DNA of 8,148 nt, taken from positions 1 through 8,148 of the forward strand of contig CAZIJP010000125.1 of the NCBI GenBank assembly GCA_964539615.1, read 5' to 3'. The DNA is from CAYRFE01 sp964539615 (GTDB lineage Bacteria; Macinerneyibacteriota; Macinerneyibacteria; Macinerneyibacteriales; CAYRFE01). Position numbers and translations under genes: made by a program. Positions 6,335-8,148 of the stretch are shown piece after piece. Within the stretch, counting starts at the first letter, position 1. Each line of letters starts with the position of its first letter. A model generated the notes under the pieces. That model did no database searches, had not been told where the DNA came from, and saw nothing but the letters and a program-made list of their open reading frames with translations.

Positions 6335-7575
6335 AAACCTGTGATATGCTTATAAAGAACTGTAAAGAGATCGTTATCAGTAAAGATACGCCTGTCCGTG
6401 GCGGGAGCGATATGACCCTTACCGTTTTGAACAATGCCGATATTGCTATTGCTAACGGTGTTATCACCGAGATCGGTGTGAACCTTGCGTATACCGCACA
6501 CGAAGTGATCGACGGTTCAACGAATGTGGTCATGCCGGGGTTCATCGATTCGCACACGCATGTAGTATTCGGCGGCAACCGCGAGAACGAATTCCTCATG
6601 CGTATACGCGGAGAAAGCTATGAAGCTATCGCAAAAGCCGGCGGAGGTATCAAAAATACCGTCAATAACACCCGCGCTCAAAGCGAGGATGAATTGTTTG
6701 CATCGGCAGAGGACAGATTGCTTCGTATGTTTGCCTGCGGTACGACGTCTATAGAAGCGAAAAGCGGCTACGGTCTGGATTTCGACACGGAGCTGAAAAT
6801 GCTTTCCGTTATCGGCAGACTTCAAAAAAAATATCCCGATACAATAAAAGCCACCTTCATGGGACCGCATGAGATACCGAAAGAGACGACCGAGAGAGAA
6901 TATATCACTTTTGTCATCAATGAGGTGCTTCCTGCGGTGAAGAAGCAGGGCATTGCCGAATTTGCCGATATATTCACGGAAAAGGGTGTCTTTTCATTGG
7001 AAGAAACGGAACGTTATCTTCTTGCCGCACGGGAACAGGGATTCAAGTTGAAAATGCATGCCGATGAACTTTATCCGCTCGGCGGGGCGGCTCTCGGCGC
7101 TCGGCTCGGTGTGGTCAGCGTCGATCATCTTATGAAAATAACTGATGACGGCCTGAATGCGCTCGGAAAAAGCGAAACGGTAGCAACGCTATTACCTGGC
7201 ACGTCGTTTTTCCTTATGATGAAGGATTATGCGCCTGCGCGGGAAATATTGAAACACGGCGCTTACGTGGCATTGGCAAGCGACCTCAATCCGGGCTCAT
7301 GCCATGGATTCAATATGCAGATGATCATCACGCTTGCGGCATTGAATCTGAAAATGGAGATAGAGGAAATACTCCATGCGATCGGTGTGAATGCTGCCAA
7401 AGCTGCCGGATTCACCGACCGCGGAGTTATCGCTGTGGGGAAAAAGGCGGATCTGATCCTTTTGGATATCCCGAATTATAAATATCTCGTCTACCGCTTC
7501 GGTATGAATGCCGTGCAGAAAGTAATAAAAAACGGTAAGCTTATCGTGGAAAACAACACCGTTCTGCACGAGTGA
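6331..7575 (+). CDS. hutI: Imidazolonepropionase (histidine degradation)
   Basis: HutI hydrolyses 4-imidazolone-5-propionate to N-formimino-L-glutamate, the third step of histidine breakdown, in the cytoplasm. The 414 residues match the family. It is a metal-dependent amidohydrolase: PGFIDSHTHVVFGG (69-82) supplies metal ligands His75 and His77, KMHADEL (241-247) supplies His243, and ASDLNPGS (316-323) supplies Asp318. GYGLDFDTELKML (146-158) and RGESYEAIAKAGGGI (93-107) are typical HutI substrate-site segments that distinguish it from other amidohydrolases. The C-terminal strands (GVIAVGKKADLILLD) complete the small beta-sandwich. ATG 6331 overlaps the methyltransferase stop as ATGA. AAAGGGG ends 6 bases upstream. 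No hutH, hutU or hutG lies in the window, so the rest of the pathway must be elsewhere. Confidence 0.95.
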   Translation: MKTCDMLIKNCKEIVISKDTPVRGGSDMTLTVLNNADIAIANGVITEIGVNLAYTAHEVIDGSTNVVMPGFIDSHTHVVFGGNRENEFLMRIRGESYEAIAKAGGGIKNTVNNTRAQSEDELFASAEDRLLRMFACGTTSIEAKSGYGLDFDTELKMLSVIGRLQKKYPDTIKATFMGPHEIPKETTEREYITFVINEVLPAVKKQGIAEFADIFTEKGVFSLEETERYLLAAREQGFKLKMHADELYPLGGAALGARLGVVSVDHLMKITDDGLNALGKSETVATLLPGTSFFLMMKDYAPAREILKHGAYVALASDLNPGSCHGFNMQMIITLAALNLKMEIEEILHAIGVNAAKAAGFTDRGVIAVGKKADLILLDIPNYKYLVYRFGMNAVQKVIKNGKLIVENNTVLHE

Positions 7576-7592
7576 CCGCTTCGAAACGATGT

Positions 7593-7620
7593 AAGGGGCG
7601 ACCGAAAGGCTCGCTCCTTT
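7593..7620 (+). terminator. Possible terminator after hutI
   Basis: AAGGGGCGA (7593-7601) pairs with TCGCTCCTT (7611-7619) over 9 bp with one G-U pair. Inside it, CC-GAAA-GG forms a short extra stem with a GNRA tetraloop. It begins 18 bases after the hutI stop. The U-run is short (the TTT at 7618-7620 overlaps the stem, then AATAA), so it may be a weak terminator or an mRNA-end stabiliser. The GGGGCGACC core also looks like dispersed repeats found in many bacterial genomes. Confidence 0.5.
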
Positions 7621-7667
7621 AATAACACAATACATTTTTATGACACATCGGGTACGCAACTGTATTG

Positions 7668-7693
7668 TCCGCCTTCGACAGAGGGCAGGTGGA
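7668..7693. repeat. Short imperfect palindrome
   Basis: TCCGCC (7668-7673) pairs with GGTGGA (7688-7693), with one G-U pair, around a 14-base interior that contains TTCGACAGAGG. It resembles the end of a dispersed intergenic repeat, but only one copy is visible, so its repeat status is not shown by this window. Confidence 0.3.
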
Positions 7694-7734
7694 TGAATTA
7701 TTTACGGATTCGATGTTTTTGAAATTGTTCGAAG

Positions 7735-7759
7735 AGAGATAAGGCAATGCCTTGTCTCT
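7735..7759. repeat. Near-perfect 11-bp palindrome of REP type
   Basis: AGAGATAAGGC (7735-7745) and GCCTTGTCTCT (7749-7759) are inverted arms around the triloop AAT, with a single G-U mismatch. Palindromes with this GAGAC-AAGGC-type outer arm are familiar as dispersed REP-like elements in many bacterial genomes. It is too far from hutI (160 bases) and lacks a U-run, so I do not call it a terminator. Confidence 0.55.
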
Positions 7760-7796
7760 ACGGAGGCACCATTAAAAATGACAATGATATATTCAG

Positions 7797-7903
7797 CTCC
7801 CCTCATTTGCAAGGAGGGGTGGCGCAGCCGGGGTGGTTATCAAGGTTATACGGAACCAACCGCCCCGTCACTTCGTGCCACCCCGCCTTCATAAGGCGGG
7901 GAG
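7797..7903. repeat. 107-bp imperfect palindromic element (REP/MITE-like)
   Basis: The ends CTCCCC (7797-7802) and GGGGAG (7898-7903) are inverted. Moving inwards, GGTGGC (7818-7823) pairs with GCCACC (7877-7882), and CGGGGTGGTT (7829-7838) pairs with AACCGCCCCG (7858-7867) with one G-U pair. Each arm has its own hairpin: CCCCTC/GAGGGG (7799-7819) on the left and a perfect 9-bp CCCCGCCTT/AAGGCGGGG (7881-7901) on the right. The nested symmetry suggests a non-autonomous mobile or structural repeat that can fold into a cruciform. No protein is encoded in it. Confidence 0.65.
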
Positions 7904-7916
7904 TAATACGTTGTCT

Positions 7917-8017
7917 TGTCATCCCGAGCCTGGTCGAGGGATCAGCGCTGCAAGCGTCTCTTGAGAGATCATGGTTACACGACAGATCCCTCCGGCGAAA
8001 CGCCGTTCGGAATGACA
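7917..8017. mobile_element. 101-bp MITE-like element with inverted ends
   Basis: The left end, running TGTCATCCCGAGC to CGAGGGATC (7917-7943), matches the reverse complement of the right end (7985-8017, GATCCCTCCGG to CGGAATGACA) with a few mismatches and a 6-base length difference. The outer TGTCAT/ATGACA and inner GGGATC/GATCCC pairs are perfect. The right arm holds a small CGGCG-AAA-CGCCG hairpin (7993-8005). Elements with GTCATCCCGA... ends around GAGGGATC are common as non-coding MITE-like repeats. No clear target-site duplication is seen, and there is no transposase in the window. Confidence 0.6.
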
Positions 8018-8093
8018 GCCTTGTGTCATAATCTGGCGTACCCCGACATCCCGTCATCCAATCATCAAATCCTGTATCATCTGTCTTTCCGCC

Positions 8094-8122
8094 TTGAAAA
8101 GGATACCGCGAAATGATATAGT
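8094..8122 (+). promoter_or_regulatory. Sigma70-type promoter reading out of the window
   Basis: TTGAAA (8094-8099) and TATAGT (8117-8122) each match the -35 and -10 consensus at 5 of 6 positions, with the optimal 17-base spacer. TG at 8114-8115 adds an extended -10. Transcription would start near 8129-8131, so the gene it serves begins beyond the right edge. It lies just downstream of the repeat cluster. Confidence 0.55.
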
Positions 8123-8148
8123 AATGTGCTTGCTTAGTGCAGAATAAA

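Larger units (their letters stand above)
7576..8148. other. Gene-free, repeat-rich intergenic region
   Basis: No open frame here looks like a gene. The short frames present run through palindromic repeats, lack ribosome binding sites and give low-complexity arginine- and serine-rich translations. The region holds a possible terminator, several unrelated inverted repeats and a promoter near the right end, each listed separately. Composition alternates between GC-rich repeat arms and AT-rich linkers such as 7694-7730 and 7771-7795. I see no tRNA, rRNA or CRISPR structure. Confidence 0.7.

Noticed and set aside
7797..8017. Possible CRISPR array
   Set aside because: The repeats are palindromic, differ from each other and lack regular spacers, so they do not form an array.
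7747..8057. Short open frames on both strands in the intergenic region (for example 7747-8031 + and 7803-8057 -)
   Set aside because: They run through palindromic repeats, have no ribosome binding site, and their translations mirror the repeat arms rather than any protein family.
8021..8148. Possible tRNA gene at the right edge
   Set aside because: I could not find a T-loop (GTTCGA-type) or a set of cloverleaf stems there.

Overview
This window is the 3' two thirds of a bacterial F-type ATP synthase operon, followed on the same strand by two accessory genes and then a gene-free, repeat-rich stretch. All genes lie on the + strand: the tail of atpE (subunit c), atpF (b), atpH (delta), atpA (alpha), atpG (gamma), atpD (beta), atpC (epsilon), an N6-adenine methyltransferase of the TrmN6/YfiC type, and hutI (imidazolonepropionase). 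The order E-F-H-A-G-D-C is the canonical bacterial one. atpB (subunit a) and the start of atpE must lie to the left of the window.

The spacing suggests one long transcript. atpF/atpH, atpD/atpC, atpC/methyltransferase and methyltransferase/hutI all overlap, and the other gaps are 3 to 36 bases. A stem-loop 18 bases after the hutI stop may end the unit. Together the genes encode the complete F1 sector (alpha, beta, gamma, delta, epsilon) and the b and partial c subunits of Fo, then a probable tRNA methyltransferase and an enzyme of histidine breakdown.

Two features of Fo stand out. The c-subunit fragment carries the full ligand set of a sodium-binding rotor, in the two-carboxylate form (Glu in helix 1 plus Glu-Ser-Thr and Tyr in helix 2) described for Fusobacterium nucleatum. 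Subunit b has a 30-residue N-terminal extension that reads as a lipoprotein signal peptide ending in a good lipobox (LSAC). A sodium-coupled ATP synthase next to a histidine-degradation gene would fit an anaerobic amino-acid fermenter, but this is inference.

Bases 7576-8148 hold no convincing gene. They contain a possible terminator, at least three different palindromic repeats of REP/MITE character, a weak long-range inverted repeat around them, and near the right edge a strong-looking sigma70-type promoter (TTGAAA, 17-base spacer, TATAGT, extended -10) pointing out of the window. The moderate GC content and the palindromic repeats are seen in many lineages, so I do not assign a phylum. The sequence is clearly bacterial and may be from an uncultivated group.
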